Assembly: GCF_017985075.1 (NCBI RefSeq)
Contig: NZ_JAGNYF010000016.1
Coordinates: forward strand, 1-42,923
DNA: 42,923 nucleotides
DNA from: Flavobacterium sp.
GTDB lineage: Bacteria > Bacteroidota > Bacteroidia > Flavobacteriales > Flavobacteriaceae
Direction: 5' to 3'
Shown here: positions 9,669 through 18,645 of the stretch, piece after piece
How the letters are laid out: every line of letters begins with the position of its first letter
Numbering within the stretch: the first letter of the stretch is position 1
Program-made: the position numbers and the translations under genes
Notes under the pieces: model-generated
Databases searched by the model: none
Told to the model about the DNA's origin: nothing
What the model saw: only the letters and a program-made list of their open reading frames with translations

Positions 9669-9734
9669 AGACAAATTGTCTGATTTTAATGATTTTAGGT
9701 GTTATTTTAATGACATTTTGTCAATGTTTTGACT
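9669..9734. promoter_or_regulatory. Cluster of three dyads between ytxJ and clpB
   Basis: Three short inverted repeats lie between the divergent genes: AGACAA-A-TTGTCT at 9669-9681, TGACA-TTT-TGTCA at 9711-9723, and GTCAA-TGTT-TTGAC at 9720-9733, which overlaps the second. All share a TGACA/TTGTC-like half site. They could be operators for a stress regulator of clpB, ytxJ or both. No clear TAnnTTTG element is seen next to them. Confidence 0.45.
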
Positions 9735-9813
9735 ATGGAATATAAATTGACCTTGTTTAAACAAAGATACAATTACAAAAGTAAAATTAATTAGTGATTA
9801 AAAAATATATACT

Positions 9814-12402
9814 ATGAATTTAAAAAACTTAACCATAAAATCGCAAGAAGCATTACAAGTAGCGCAGCAAATTGCTACTGGATTTGGACAGCAACAGTTA
9901 GAGAATGAACATATTTTCAAGGCCATTTTAGATGTAGACATATCTGTTACACCATTTATTTTGAAAAAAGTAAATGTAAATATGGATGTATTTCAAAAAA
10001 TGTTAGATCAAATCATTCAAGGATTTCCTAAAGTTTCGGGTGGAGAAGTTATGTTTTCCAGAGAAGCATCTTCTACATTAAATGAAGCTACTTCTTTGGC
10101 AAAAAAAATGAATGATGATTTCGTATCTCTTGAACATATCATTTTAGCCATTTTCAAATCGAAAAGTAAAGTCGCTCAACTATTAAAAGACCAAGGTGTT
10201 ACCGAAAAAGATTTGATTTCTGCTATTACTGAACTCCGTAAAGGCGAACGAGTTACTTCCTCATCAGCAGAGGAAACGTATAATGCTTTAAATAAATACG
10301 GTAAAAATTTAAATGATTTAGCTAAAAATGGAAAATTAGATCCTGTAATAGGTAGAGATGAAGAAATTAGAAGAGTTTTACAAATTTTAACTCGAAGAAC
10401 AAAGAATAATCCGATGTTAGTTGGTGAGCCAGGTGTAGGTAAAACAGCAATTGCAGAAGGATTAGCACATAGAATAGTGGATGGTGATGTACCTGAAAAT
10501 TTAAAAGATAAAATTGTTTATTCTTTAGATATGGGTGCCTTAATTGCGGGTGCGAAATATAAAGGCGAATTTGAAGAACGATTAAAAGCCGTTGTAAAAG
10601 AAGTAACTTCTGCGGAAGGCGACATCATACTTTTTATCGATGAAATTCATACACTTGTAGGAGCAGGAGGAGGCGATGGTGCTATGGATGCGGCAAATAT
10701 ATTAAAACCCGCTTTAGCTCGTGGTGAATTACGTGCTATTGGTGCTACAACTTTAGATGAATATCAAAAATATTTTGAAAAAGATAAGGCGCTTGAACGA
10801 CGTTTTCAAAAGATTATGGTTGACGAACCTGATACAGAAAGTGCCATTTCTATTTTGCGTGGAATCAAAGAAAAATACGAAACGCATCATAAAGTTAGAA
10901 TCAAAGATGATGCTATTATTGCTGCTGTTGAACTTTCACAACGTTATATTACGAATCGATTTTTACCAGATAAAGCAATTGATTTAATGGATGAAGCGGC
11001 TTCAAAATTAAGAATGGAAATTAATTCAAAACCTGAAGAATTAGATGTTTTGGATAGAAAAATTATGCAATTAGAAATTGAAATTGAAGCCATAAAACGA
11101 GAAAAAGACGAATCGAAATTAAAGATTTTAAATATTGATTTGTCAGAACTAAAAGAACAACGTAATGAAATTTATGCCAAATGGAAATCGGAAAAAGATG
11201 TTGTAGATGCCATTCAAGGTTATAAACAACAAATTGAAGATTTCAAAATTGAAGCAGAACGCGCGGAACGTGATGCAGAATACGGAAAAGTTGCCGAACT
11301 TAGATATGGTAAAATTGTTGAAGCACAAAAGAAATTAGACGAGTTACAAATTGAATTGCTCGAAAATCAAAGTGAAAAATCGCTTATTAAAGAAGAAGTT
11401 ACTCAAGAAGATATTGCTGAGGTTGTAGCCAAATGGACGGGAATACCAGTAACAAAAATGCTACAAAGTGAGCGTGAAAAATTGCTAAATTTAGAAGATG
11501 AATTGCACAAAAGAGTAGTAGGACAAGAGGAAGCTATTGAAGCTATTTCTGATGCGGTAAGAAGAAGTCGTGCGGGTTTACAAGATATGAAAAAACCGTT
11601 AGGTACCTTTCTTTTTTTGGGTACAACTGGAGTAGGTAAAACAGAATTAGCAAAAGCGTTAGCTGATTATTTGTTTGATGATGAAAATGCGTTGACTCGA
11701 ATAGATATGAGTGAATATCAGGAACGTCATAGTGTAAGCCGTTTAGTTGGTGCGCCTCCAGGTTATGTAGGTTATGATGAAGGCGGACAATTAACTGAGG
11801 CCGTAAGACGTAAGCCGTATTCGGTGATTTTGTTAGATGAAATAGAAAAAGCACATCCAGACACGTTTAATATATTGTTACAAGTTTTAGACGAAGGACG
11901 ATTAACAGACAATAAAGGACGTTTGGCTGATTTTAAAAATACTATTATTATTATGACGTCAAATATGGGAAGTCATATTATTCAAGAGAAATTTGAGAAT
12001 TTAAAAGGAAGTATTGATGCTGCTATGGAAACAGCAAAAGTGGAAGTTTTAGCCTTGTTAAAACAAACGGTTCGTCCTGAATTTATTAACAGAATAGATG
12101 ATATTGTACTATTTACACCATTAACAAATGAAAACATCAAACAAATAGTTGGATTACAATTAAAATCGGTGTTTAAAATGTTAGAACAACAGCATATTTC
12201 CATGTCGGCAACACATGAAGCAATTGATTATTTATCTAAAAAAGGGTATGAACCTGAATTTGGGGCAAGACCAGTAAAAAGAGTCATTCAGCGAGAAGTT
12301 TTGAATAAACTATCTAAAGAAATTTTAGCAGGAAATATTAAAACGGATTCCGTAGTTTTATTAGATAGTTTCGATAACCAATTGGTTTTTAGAAATCAGT
12401 AA
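9814..12402 (+). CDS. clpB: ATP-dependent disaggregase ClpB
   Basis: A hexameric Hsp100 AAA+ chaperone that threads aggregated proteins together with DnaK. Full length at 862 residues. Clp-N repeat domain 1-145; first AAA domain with Walker A GEPGVGKT (Lys210) and [20 protein letters not shown]; a coiled-coil middle domain at about 400-520 rich in Glu and Lys, which separates ClpB from ClpA/C; second AAA domain with GTTGVGKTE (Lys609), [20 protein letters not shown] and the C-terminal D2 small domain. No ClpP-docking tripeptide is seen, which agrees with ClpB. Dyads at 9669-9734 may mediate heat or redox control. A terminator follows at 12430-12463. Confidence 0.98.
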   Translation: MNLKNLTIKSQEALQVAQQIATGFGQQQLENEHIFKAILDVDISVTPFILKKVNVNMDVFQKMLDQIIQGFPKVSGGEVMFSREASSTLNEATSLAKKMNDDFVSLEHIILAIFKSKSKVAQLLKDQGVTEKDLISAITELRKGERVTSSSAEETYNALNKYGKNLNDLAKNGKLDPVIGRDEEIRRVLQILTRRTKNNPMLVGEPGVGKTAIAEGLAHRIVDGDVPENLKDKIVYSLDMGALIAGAKYKGEFEERLKAVVKEVTSAEGDIILFIDEIHTLVGAGGGDGAMDAANILKPALARGELRAIGATTLDEYQKYFEKDKALERRFQKIMVDEPDTESAISILRGIKEKYETHHKVRIKDDAIIAAVELSQRYITNRFLPDKAIDLMDEAASKLRMEINSKPEELDVLDRKIMQLEIEIEAIKREKDESKLKILNIDLSELKEQRNEIYAKWKSEKDVVDAIQGYKQQIEDFKIEAERAERDAEYGKVAELRYGKIVEAQKKLDELQIELLENQSEKSLIKEEVTQEDIAEVVAKWTGIPVTKMLQSEREKLLNLEDELHKRVVGQEEAIEAISDAVRRSRAGLQDMKKPLGTFLFLGTTGVGKTELAKALADYLFDDENALTRIDMSEYQERHSVSRLVGAPPGYVGYDEGGQLTEAVRRKPYSVILLDEIEKAHPDTFNILLQVLDEGRLTDNKGRLADFKNTIIIMTSNMGSHIIQEKFENLKGSIDAAMETAKVEVLALLKQTVRPEFINRIDDIVLFTPLTNENIKQIVGLQLKSVFKMLEQQHISMSATHEAIDYLSKKGYEPEFGARPVKRVIQREVLNKLSKEILAGNIKTDSVVLLDSFDNQLVFRNQ

Positions 12403-12429
12403 TAATTAAATTTTAAAAACAGAATTTTT

Positions 12430-12463
12430 AAGTCTAGTCGTCGAAAGATAACTAGACTTTTTT
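12430..12463 (+). terminator. Rho-independent terminator of clpB
   Basis: The arms AAGTCTAGT and ACTAGACTT flank a 12-nt loop and run into a T-tract, 28 bp after the clpB stop. Confidence 0.8.
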
Positions 12464-12485
12464 ATTCTAATTATTGATAAAATAG

Positions 12486-12493
12486 TATATTTG
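12486..12493 (+). promoter_or_regulatory. -7 promoter element of the lipocalin-like gene
   Basis: TATATTTG matches TAnnTTTG, 26 bp before the start at 12520. No TTTG with normal spacing is seen upstream. Confidence 0.45.
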
Positions 12494-12519
12494 ATGTTTA
12501 ATTTTTAAAATAATTCTTC

Positions 12520-12924
12520 ATGAGACAACTAATACTTGTGCTATCATTTTTGTTTTTTAATTATACATTTTCTCAAGATTTTATTGGAACTTGGAAAGTT
12601 AAGGAAATTAGTGATTCTAAAGAGACTGAAGCGATAAAAAAAATGTTTTCAGATATTTTTCTTAATTCTGAATTTACATTTACAAACGATAATAAATTTC
12701 AATTTGTTACATCAAACAAATCAAGAGCATCTCATGAGTTTGCCAAAGGACTTTCAAGCGCATCATGGATTTTGAATGAGAAAACTCAACGAATAAGTAT
12801 AGGTTCAAAGAAAAATAATTATACAATTCTTGGAATATTTTATAAAGAAATAGACGGTATAATGTATTTTCAACTTCATGAATTTAATTATGTTTTTAAA
12901 ATGGAAAAAGTAGTAAAAGAGTAA
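12520..12924 (+). CDS. Secreted lipocalin-like small protein
   Basis: A 134-residue exported protein. A signal peptide covers residues 1-19 (MRQLILVLSFLFFNYTFSQ, cleavage before DFIGTW). The mature part starts with the GTWKV motif of lipocalin-like domains and continues as alternating beta strands (EFTFTNDNKFQFVTSNKS, ASWILNEKTQRISIG), as in the small lipocalin-like or META-type proteins common in Flavobacteriia. No ligand can be inferred. It has its own -7 element. The DUF1801 gene starts 20 bp later and may share the transcript. Confidence 0.6.
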   Translation: MRQLILVLSFLFFNYTFSQDFIGTWKVKEISDSKETEAIKKMFSDIFLNSEFTFTNDNKFQFVTSNKSRASHEFAKGLSSASWILNEKTQRISIGSKKNNYTILGIFYKEIDGIMYFQLHEFNYVFKMEKVVKE

Positions 12925-12944
12925 CTTTTATTTATCTAACAATT

Positions 12945-13337
12945 ATGCATCCAGATATTCAAAAATATAACGCTTCTCAAACCGAAGAAAATTATCTAAT
13001 TTGTAATTTATTGTCTGAAATTATCATGGAAAATTTTCCCGAGGCAGAAAATAAAATCTGGCACGCACATCCAGTTTGGTTTTTGGATGGAAATCCCATA
13101 TTGGGTTTCAGTAAATTAAAAGCAGGTATCCGATTGCTATTTTGGAGTGGTGCGAGTTTTGAAGAAAAAGAGCTTAAAATAGGAACTGGAAAATTTAAAG
13201 ACGCCGCTATTACATTCACGAATAGTAACCAAATTAATAAAGAAAATATAATTCGTTGGATACAAAAATCAAAACGGATTCAATGGGATTATAAAAATAT
13301 TGTAAAACGAAAAGGTGTTTTAGAACGTTTGATATAA
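12945..13337 (+). CDS. DUF1801 domain protein
   Basis: A 130-residue cytosolic protein of the DUF1801 (YdhG/YdeI-like) fold. Family landmarks are the N-terminal helix leading into PEAENKIWHAHPVWFLDGNP, then LGFSKLKAGIRLLFWSG and a C-terminal helix IIRWIQKSKRIQWDYKNI. The biochemical role of this family is not established. There is no signal peptide. It is followed by a promoter overlapping its stop codon, so the next gene is separately expressed. Confidence 0.75.
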   Translation: MHPDIQKYNASQTEENYLICNLLSEIIMENFPEAENKIWHAHPVWFLDGNPILGFSKLKAGIRLLFWSGASFEEKELKIGTGKFKDAAITFTNSNQINKENIIRWIQKSKRIQWDYKNIVKRKGVLERLI

Positions 13338-13358
13338 ACGAAAAATGTCTTATTTTTG
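13328..13358 (+). promoter_or_regulatory. Bacteroidetes-type promoter of the DUF4199 gene
   Basis: TTTG at 13328-13331, a 19-nt spacer and TATTTTTG at 13351-13358 give a consensus promoter that overlaps the stop of the upstream gene. The predicted start of transcription near 13363 leaves a very short leader, so the second ATG (13376) is a plausible translation start. Confidence 0.65.
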
Positions 13359-13366
13359 AAAAAAAA

Positions 13367-13870
13367 ATGAATACGATGAACAAGATTATTTTTAAGTATG
13401 GAGTTTTAGGAGGTATTGCAGCTTCAATAGTTATGACTTTAATAACTATATATATGAAATTAAATCCTGAAGAAACGGCCGGGATGTTTATTGGTATGTT
13501 TACCATGATTTTAGCCTACACTTTCATTGTTTTAGGTATTTTAAAATTAAGAAAGGAAAATAAAGACACCATAACATTTGCTAAAGCATTTTTATGCGGT
13601 TTAGGTATAGTTTTTATTACTTCTACTATATACGTTTTAGTTTGGTTAATCATTTATTATAATTTCTTTCCAAATTTCATGGAACATTATTGTGATTTAG
13701 CTTTAAAGCAAACTCCACCAGAAGAATTGATAGCAAAAAAAGCAGAATTGGAAGAATACAAAGAAATGTATAAATCGCCAATTGGAGTCATTTTACTAAC
13801 ATATATGGAGATGTTTCCAATTGGAGCAATTTTTGCTTTAATTAGTGCTTTAATTTTGAAGAAAAAATAG
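13367..13870 (+). CDS. DUF4199 family membrane protein
   Basis: A 167-residue integral membrane protein of a Bacteroidetes-specific family with four TM helices at about residues 9-30, 40-60, 78-100 and 140-162, and an amphipathic Glu/Lys-rich stretch (PEELIAKKAELEEYKEMYKS) between TM3 and TM4. Function of the family is unknown. The longer start is given; the in-frame ATG three codons later fits the promoter at 13328-13358 better. A strong terminator follows. Confidence 0.75.
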   Translation: MNTMNKIIFKYGVLGGIAASIVMTLITIYMKLNPEETAGMFIGMFTMILAYTFIVLGILKLRKENKDTITFAKAFLCGLGIVFITSTIYVLVWLIIYYNFFPNFMEHYCDLALKQTPPEELIAKKAELEEYKEMYKSPIGVILLTYMEMFPIGAIFALISALILKKK

Positions 13871-13885
13871 CACACAAATTTCACA

Positions 13886-13920
13886 AAACCGACTACATTA
13901 ATAAGTCGGTTTCTTTTTTT
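13886..13920 (+). terminator. Rho-independent terminator after the DUF4199 gene
   Basis: The arms AAACCGACT and AGTCGGTTT enclose a short loop and are followed by C and seven T. Confidence 0.8.
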
Positions 13921-13928
13921 AGCATTGT

Positions 13929-14723
13929 ATGAATTTACTAGAACTTTTTGCCCAGCACGACATTTCTATTTTAATAATTATCGCTTTTGCCTCGCTTTTC
14001 GCTGGGTTTATTGACGCTATCGTTGGTGGTGGCGGATTAATTCAGTTTCCAACTTTTATGATTTTATTTCCAAATTCAACAGTGCCAACTGCTTTTGGAA
14101 CGAATAAAATTGCTGGACTTTCAGGCACTTCAATAGCCGCGGTTCAATATGCAAAACGAGTAAAATTTAATTGGAAATTATTATTCATTACTGCTTTTAG
14201 CTCTTTTATTTTTTCTTTTATTGGTGCCAAATTAGTAAGTCGAATCGATGTGAATATTCTGAAACCTTTTATCTTTTTTATGCTAATTGCAATTGCTATT
14301 TATACATTTAAAAAGAAAGATTTTGGTTCGTTTGCTACAAAAGTATTATCCGATAAAAAAAAGTATTTATTTGGATTTTTACTGGGTATTATTATTGGTT
14401 TTTATGATGGTTTTTTAGGTCCAGGAACAGGAAGTTTCTTGGTTTTAGGATTTGTAGCACTTTTGGGATTTGAATTTTTAGAAGCATCTGCGTATGCGAA
14501 AATAATTAATTGCATCACAAATATTTCCGCACTTTACGTTTTCCTATCGCAAGGAAATTATATTTTAGAAATTGCAATTATTATGGCGATTTCCAATATA
14601 TCAGGAAGTATAATTGGAACCAGAATGGCTATTTTAAAAGGCAATCAGTTTATCCGAAAATTATTTTTATTTGTTGTAGTCATAATGATTTTTCGTTATG
14701 GATATGATGTTTTTTTTAGTTAG
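13929..14723 (+). CDS. TSUP (TauE/SafE) family permease
   Basis: A 264-residue inner-membrane protein of the sulfite exporter TauE/SafE family, which moves sulfite, sulfonates or other organic anions. The two-fold pseudo-repeat typical of the family is visible: AGFIDAIVGGGGLIQFPTF (26-44) with GTNKIAGLSGTS, and in the second half GFYDGFLGPGTGSFLVLGF with AKIINCITNISALY. About eight TM helices. No neighbours point to a substrate. It starts 9 bp after a terminator, so its promoter must lie within or upstream of the previous gene, or expression relies on partial read-through. Confidence 0.88.
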   Translation: MNLLELFAQHDISILIIIAFASLFAGFIDAIVGGGGLIQFPTFMILFPNSTVPTAFGTNKIAGLSGTSIAAVQYAKRVKFNWKLLFITAFSSFIFSFIGAKLVSRIDVNILKPFIFFMLIAIAIYTFKKKDFGSFATKVLSDKKKYLFGFLLGIIIGFYDGFLGPGTGSFLVLGFVALLGFEFLEASAYAKIINCITNISALYVFLSQGNYILEIAIIMAISNISGSIIGTRMAILKGNQFIRKLFLFVVVIMIFRYGYDVFFS

Positions 14724-14753
14724 ATTTGTTTTTCATTATAAAACCCCAAATTT

Positions 14754-16328
14754 ATGAAGAACTTTATAATACTTATCGGTACGCTATTTCTATTTTCTTG
14801 TCAATCTACCAAGAAATTTAATCAGCAATTAACACAACCTATTGCAGTAGCTCAGCTTCAAAAAGACGTTGATTATTCGTATAAAAAACTCAAACAATTA
14901 CATCCAAAACTGTATTGGTACATTTCTAAGGAAAAATTAGATTATAAGTTTGATAGCTTAAAAAAATCTATTCAACAACCTATGACTAGTTTGGCTTTCT
15001 ATAAAGAATTGAGCCAAGTGGTTAAAAATGTTGGACAAGGGCATTTAAGCGTTTCACCAAGTTTACCAAAGTTTACCAAAAAAGAAGCAAAAGCACTAAA
15101 TAAAAAAGGAAAATCACCTTTTTCACAATTTGATTTTGAATATATCGACAACAAATTAATAATTTCAAAAAATCGCTCGCGTCATTCTATTTTAGCGAAT
15201 ACTGAAGTTGTTTCCATAAATTCTGAAAAACCATCCGATTTAATTTCATTATTTTCTAAAAGAATAGCTTCGGACGGTTTTAATACAACCTTTATTAATA
15301 GATATTTAGGAAAATATTTCGGTGCGTTTTTTAATTTAGATAAAGGAAAAGTACAAGATAGTTTACATTTACTCTTAAAACTTGAAGGAAAGGATTCTCT
15401 TTTTGTTGTGAAACGAGACACATTCGGTTCAAATTCAAATCAAAAGAAGCCGAAATTATCAAAAAAAGAAAGAAAAGAAAAAGCCAAATTTAATAGTAAA
15501 TACGGTTTCAATAGTTATACTAAAACATTTACCAGAGAATTAAAATTTATGGATAAAGATAGTATCACAGCAATAATGTCGATTAAAGAGTTTTCAAATG
15601 GAAATTATCACGATTTTTATGAAGATACTTTTAACATATTATCTGCAGCAAATACTAAAAATTTAATTATTGATTTACGTAATAATGGTGGTGGAAGATT
15701 GAATGAAATTGCTGATTTATATAGTTATTTAGTTTCTCAACCTTTTGTCTTTATTGATGATTATGAAGTGGTATCAAAAACCAGTTTTTTGCATATGAAT
15801 TATTTTAAAGGAAGTGGTTATGTTACTAAGTTTTTTAAGATTTTAGGCGCGCCTATTTTTTATCCTTTATTTTATTTGAAAACAAGAAAACAAGAAAATG
15901 TTACCTATTTAAGTAATCGATTTTCTAAACAACGTAACCCAAAACCGAATAATTTTAAAGGGAAAATTTATGTGTTAATTAATGGTGGTAGTTTTTCTGC
16001 ATCAAGTATTATTTCTTCAAATTTAAAGTCAAATCAACGTGCTTTCTTTGTTGGTGAAGAAACTGGAGGTGCTTATAACGGAACGGTTGCTGCTCAAATG
16101 CCTTTGGTGCAATTACCAAATAGTAAAGTGAATTTACGAATAGGTTTAGCTTTGGTAAGTGCCGCGGGTAAAACAAATATTGAAGGAAGAGGTGTTTTTC
16201 CAGATAAAGAAATTTTGCCTATTTTAGAAGATAGAAAAAACAACATCGATCCAGAATTGAATTGGATTTTAGAGGATATTAGAAGAGAAAAAGAAGTAGA
16301 ATTATTAATTAAACCCAAAAATAAATAG
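14754..16328 (+). CDS. S41 family protease, lipoprotein
   Basis: A 524-residue protease of the tail-specific/IRBP-like S41 clan. Lipoprotein signal MKNFIILIGTLFLFSC with Cys16. The N-terminal helical part (30-110) is followed by a Lys-rich linker (KKPKLSKKERKEKAKFN, near 230-245). The S41 fold spans about 255-500: NLIIDLRNNGGGRLNE, then NGGSFSASS at 411-418 carrying the nucleophilic Ser, and GEETGG. The Lys that follows Ser in CtpA-type enzymes is not evident; the GEETGG form is seen in many Bacteroidetes S41 members. Probably membrane-anchored, with extracytoplasmic action on proteins or peptides. A repeat element abuts its stop codon. Confidence 0.85.
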   Translation: MKNFIILIGTLFLFSCQSTKKFNQQLTQPIAVAQLQKDVDYSYKKLKQLHPKLYWYISKEKLDYKFDSLKKSIQQPMTSLAFYKELSQVVKNVGQGHLSVSPSLPKFTKKEAKALNKKGKSPFSQFDFEYIDNKLIISKNRSRHSILANTEVVSINSEKPSDLISLFSKRIASDGFNTTFINRYLGKYFGAFFNLDKGKVQDSLHLLLKLEGKDSLFVVKRDTFGSNSNQKKPKLSKKERKEKAKFNSKYGFNSYTKTFTRELKFMDKDSITAIMSIKEFSNGNYHDFYEDTFNILSAANTKNLIIDLRNNGGGRLNEIADLYSYLVSQPFVFIDDYEVVSKTSFLHMNYFKGSGYVTKFFKILGAPIFYPLFYLKTRKQENVTYLSNRFSKQRNPKPNNFKGKIYVLINGGSFSASSIISSNLKSNQRAFFVGEETGGAYNGTVAAQMPLVQLPNSKVNLRIGLALVSAAGKTNIEGRGVFPDKEILPILEDRKNNIDPELNWILEDIRREKEVELLIKPKNK

Positions 16329-16426
16329 TTACAACACAGATAATAGAAATTATTAAAATTTAGAAATTAATAAATCTTTAGCGTCCATTGCGAAAATCTT
16401 TGCGAACTTTGCGGTTAAAAATAAAT
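16327..16426 (+). repeat. Composite intergenic repeat, copy A (parts X and Y)
   Basis: Part X starts AGTTACAACACAGAT and continues as AT-rich sequence (GAAATTATTAAAATTTAGAAAT). Part Y follows with TTGCGAAAATCTTTGCGAA and CTTTGCGGTTAAA. The same two parts recur in the same order at 17110-17206. The element begins at the stop codon of the S41 gene. Confidence 0.75.
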
Positions 16427-16430
16427 CAAA

Positions 16431-16479
16431 AGTTACAACACAGATTAATGAAATTATTAAAATTTAAGAAATTTCTACA
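16431..16479 (+). repeat. Composite intergenic repeat, copy B (part X only)
   Basis: AGTTACAACACAGATTAATG followed by AAATTATTAAAATTTAAGAA is a second copy of part X directly after copy A. Part Y is absent. Confidence 0.65.
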
Positions 16480-16503
16480 ATCAGTGTTTTAAAAACATCA
16501 CTT

Positions 16504-17115
16504 ATGTATAAAAACAATATACTTAAAATATACATCGTTTTATTCTTTATTGGATTACTGCTTTCAGCTATTCAACCTAAAGAATATTTCACTTGGTTTT
16601 TAGAAGTAATTCCAGCAATTGTTGGTTTTGTAATTTTAGTTCTAACCCATAAAAAATTTTCATTCACAAATTTTACTTACTTTTTTATACTTATACATTG
16701 TATTGTTTTATTTATTGGAGGACATTATACCTACGCTGAGGTACCATTATTTGAATGGATAAAAGAAACATTTGAGCAATCCAGAAATAATTACGACAAA
16801 ATTGGACATTTCGCACAAGGTTTCGTCCCTGCGATGATTATCCGAGAATTGTTTATTCGAAAAAAAGTAGTTGCTAATGCTTCTTATTTCAATTTTATTA
16901 TTGTTTCTATTTGTTTGGCAATTAGCGCCGCTTATGAATGGATAGAGTGGTGGGTTTCCATTTCTACAGGAGAAGGAGGCGATGCTTTTTTAGGTACGCA
17001 AGGTTACATTTGGGACACACAATCCGATATGCTTTTAGCCACAATTGGTGCTGTTTGTATGATATTGTTTTTTAGTAAAAGTCAAGACGTTTCAATATCA
17101 AAAATTAATAGTTGA
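16504..17115 (+). CDS. DUF2238 (YjdF-like) membrane protein
   Basis: A 203-residue inner-membrane protein of the DUF2238/YjdF family. About six TM helices. Family landmarks are FIGGHYTYAEVPLFEW, YDKIGHFAQGFVPA, and ISAAYEWIEWWVS, followed by QGYIWDTQSDMLLATIG near the C-terminus; the repeated acidic and His residues in these loops are conserved in the family. Biochemical function is unknown. The gene is bracketed by repeat copies A/B upstream and C downstream, so it could be lost by recombination between them. Confidence 0.8.
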   Translation: MYKNNILKIYIVLFFIGLLLSAIQPKEYFTWFLEVIPAIVGFVILVLTHKKFSFTNFTYFFILIHCIVLFIGGHYTYAEVPLFEWIKETFEQSRNNYDKIGHFAQGFVPAMIIRELFIRKKVVANASYFNFIIVSICLAISAAYEWIEWWVSISTGEGGDAFLGTQGYIWDTQSDMLLATIGAVCMILFFSKSQDVSISKINS

Positions 17116-17206
17116 AACACAGATTGTAGAAATTATTAAAATTTTAGAAATCAATAAAAACCTGCGAACTTTGCGAAAATCTTTGCGAACTTTGCGGTTA
17201 AATAAA
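17110..17206 (+). repeat. Composite intergenic repeat, copy C (parts X and Y)
   Basis: AGTTGAAACACAGATT starts part X and overlaps the DUF2238 stop codon. GCGAACTTTGCGAAAATCTT and CTTTGCGGTTAAA form part Y, with an internal tandem of CTTTGCGAA-like units. It matches copy A over most of its length. An open frame beginning at 17171 reads through this repeat and is not real N-terminal coding sequence of the GNAT gene. Confidence 0.75.
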
Positions 17207-17233
17207 ATACAATATTTATCAAAATTAAAAAAT

Positions 17234-17794
17234 ATGCTTGCCATAAATTTTCAACCCTTTCCAATTTTGGAATCTGAACGATTGGTTTTAAGAAGACTTA
17301 AAGACTCAGATGCTCCAGAAGTTTATAAAATAAGAAGTAGCCCAGAAAGAATGAGATTTGTACCACGACCAATTCTACAAAATGAAGGTGAGGCTTTGGC
17401 GATGATTCAAATGATGAACTCTAAAATTGATGAAAATACCGATATTAATTGGGGTGTTTGCTTAAAAAATTCAGATGAACTAATTGGCTTTATGGGGTTT
17501 TATAGAGTACAACCAGAAAATTATCGTACCGAGATTGGATATATGATTTTACCAGAATATGATGGAAAAGGATATGTGTCTGAAGCTGTAAAAGCTATGC
17601 TGAATTATGCCTTTATTACTGCCGGATTTCACACTGTTGAAGCAGTTATTGATCCAAATAATACCGCTTCAGAAAAAGTATTATTAAAAAATGGTTTCAG
17701 AAAAGAAGCGCATTTTGTGGAGAATTTTTTCTGGAATAATGAATTTATAGATTCAGTACATTATGGATTATTAAAAAAAGAATTTAAAAAATGA
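17234..17794 (+). CDS. GNAT family N-acetyltransferase (RimJ/RimL-like)
   Basis: A 186-residue acetyl-CoA-dependent N-acyltransferase. The fold starts FPILESERLVLRRLKDSDA, with the RimJ/L-type EIGYMILPEYDGKGYVSEA segment containing the acetyl-CoA pyrophosphate loop, and PNNTASEKVLLKNGF (motif B) near the end. I start at 17234 (MLAINFQPF) because the longer frame from 17171 is encoded by repeat copy C. The substrate may be a ribosomal protein N-terminus or a small amine; this is not resolvable. The stop overlaps the start of the next gene by 4 bp (ATGA), so the two are translationally coupled. Confidence 0.88.
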   Translation: MLAINFQPFPILESERLVLRRLKDSDAPEVYKIRSSPERMRFVPRPILQNEGEALAMIQMMNSKIDENTDINWGVCLKNSDELIGFMGFYRVQPENYRTEIGYMILPEYDGKGYVSEAVKAMLNYAFITAGFHTVEAVIDPNNTASEKVLLKNGFRKEAHFVENFFWNNEFIDSVHYGLLKKEFKK

Positions 17795-18642
17795 TAATTA
17801 CAATTACAAACTCACAACTTACAGCAACCATAAATACACTAGGTGCCGAATTAATTTCATTAGTTAAAAACAATAAAAATTACATCTGGAATATCGATGA
17901 AACGTATTGGGATAAAACCTCACCGGTATTGTTCCCTATTGTTGGTCGTTTGAAAAATGATAGCTATTCATTTAATGAAAAAACGTATCAATTACCACGA
18001 CACGGATTTGCCAGAAATATGGAATTTTCATTCGATAAAAAAAGCGATTCTCAAGTTATTTTTGAACTTAATGAAACCGAAGAAACAAAAGCAATTTATC
18101 CTTTTAGTTTTAAGTTTTTAATGGCATACACTTTAATGGAAAACGAATTAGTTATTGAATATTTTGTACGAAATCAATCGGATGAAGTACTTCCTTTTTC
18201 TATTGGAGCACATCCTGCCTTTGCAATTTCAGATAAATTTGAAAATTATTCATTAGAATTTAATTCAGCAGATACTTTTGAAACGCACCATTTAGAAAAT
18301 GAAAGTTTTAATGGAAAAACAACTTTGGTCGATACAAAAAACAACACTATAACTTTAAATTACGCTTTATTCGAAAAAGATGCGTTAGTTTTTAAATCGT
18401 TAAAATCAAATGAAGTTATTTTAAAAAATAAAGACAAATCGATTTTAAAAGTAAATTACGATCATTTTCCATATTTAGGAATTTGGACCAAACAAAATGC
18501 TCCATTTTTATGTATTGAGCCTTGGTGTGGTTTAGCAGACGGTTTAAATCATAACGGAAATTTAGAAGAAAAAGAAGGAATAAATCATTTACCAGCTGGT
18601 GAAGATTTTTTAAGAGCCATCCGAATTGAAATTTTAGAATAA
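17791..18642 (+). CDS. Aldose 1-epimerase family protein (LacX-like)
   Basis: A 283-residue galactose-mutarotase-fold protein. Landmarks are LPRHGFARNMEF, the catalytic-type His in SIGAHPAFAI, and LGIWTKQNAPFLCIEPWCGL, where the Glu is the expected general base. It matches the LacX/YihR type more than classical GalM. It may interconvert sugar anomers, or act on phosphosugars as in the related D-hexose-6-phosphate mutarotases. Translationally coupled to the GNAT gene. The stop is 3 bp from the stop of the convergent methyltransferase gene. Confidence 0.86.
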   Translation: MIITITNSQLTATINTLGAELISLVKNNKNYIWNIDETYWDKTSPVLFPIVGRLKNDSYSFNEKTYQLPRHGFARNMEFSFDKKSDSQVIFELNETEETKAIYPFSFKFLMAYTLMENELVIEYFVRNQSDEVLPFSIGAHPAFAISDKFENYSLEFNSADTFETHHLENESFNGKTTLVDTKNNTITLNYALFEKDALVFKSLKSNEVILKNKDKSILKVNYDHFPYLGIWTKQNAPFLCIEPWCGLADGLNHNGNLEEKEGINHLPAGEDFLRAIRIEILE

Positions 18643-18645
18643 GTA

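Noticed and set aside
11543-11854. Minus-strand frame within clpB
   Set aside because: It is a shadow frame of a highly conserved AAA domain, with no promoter or domain.
16327-17206. CRISPR array
   Set aside because: The units are too few and unequal, with no uniform spacers and no cas genes in the window.
17171-17233. N-terminal extension of the GNAT gene
   Set aside because: These codons are repeat part Y (CTTTGCGAA units), also found in non-coding DNA at 16385-16420.
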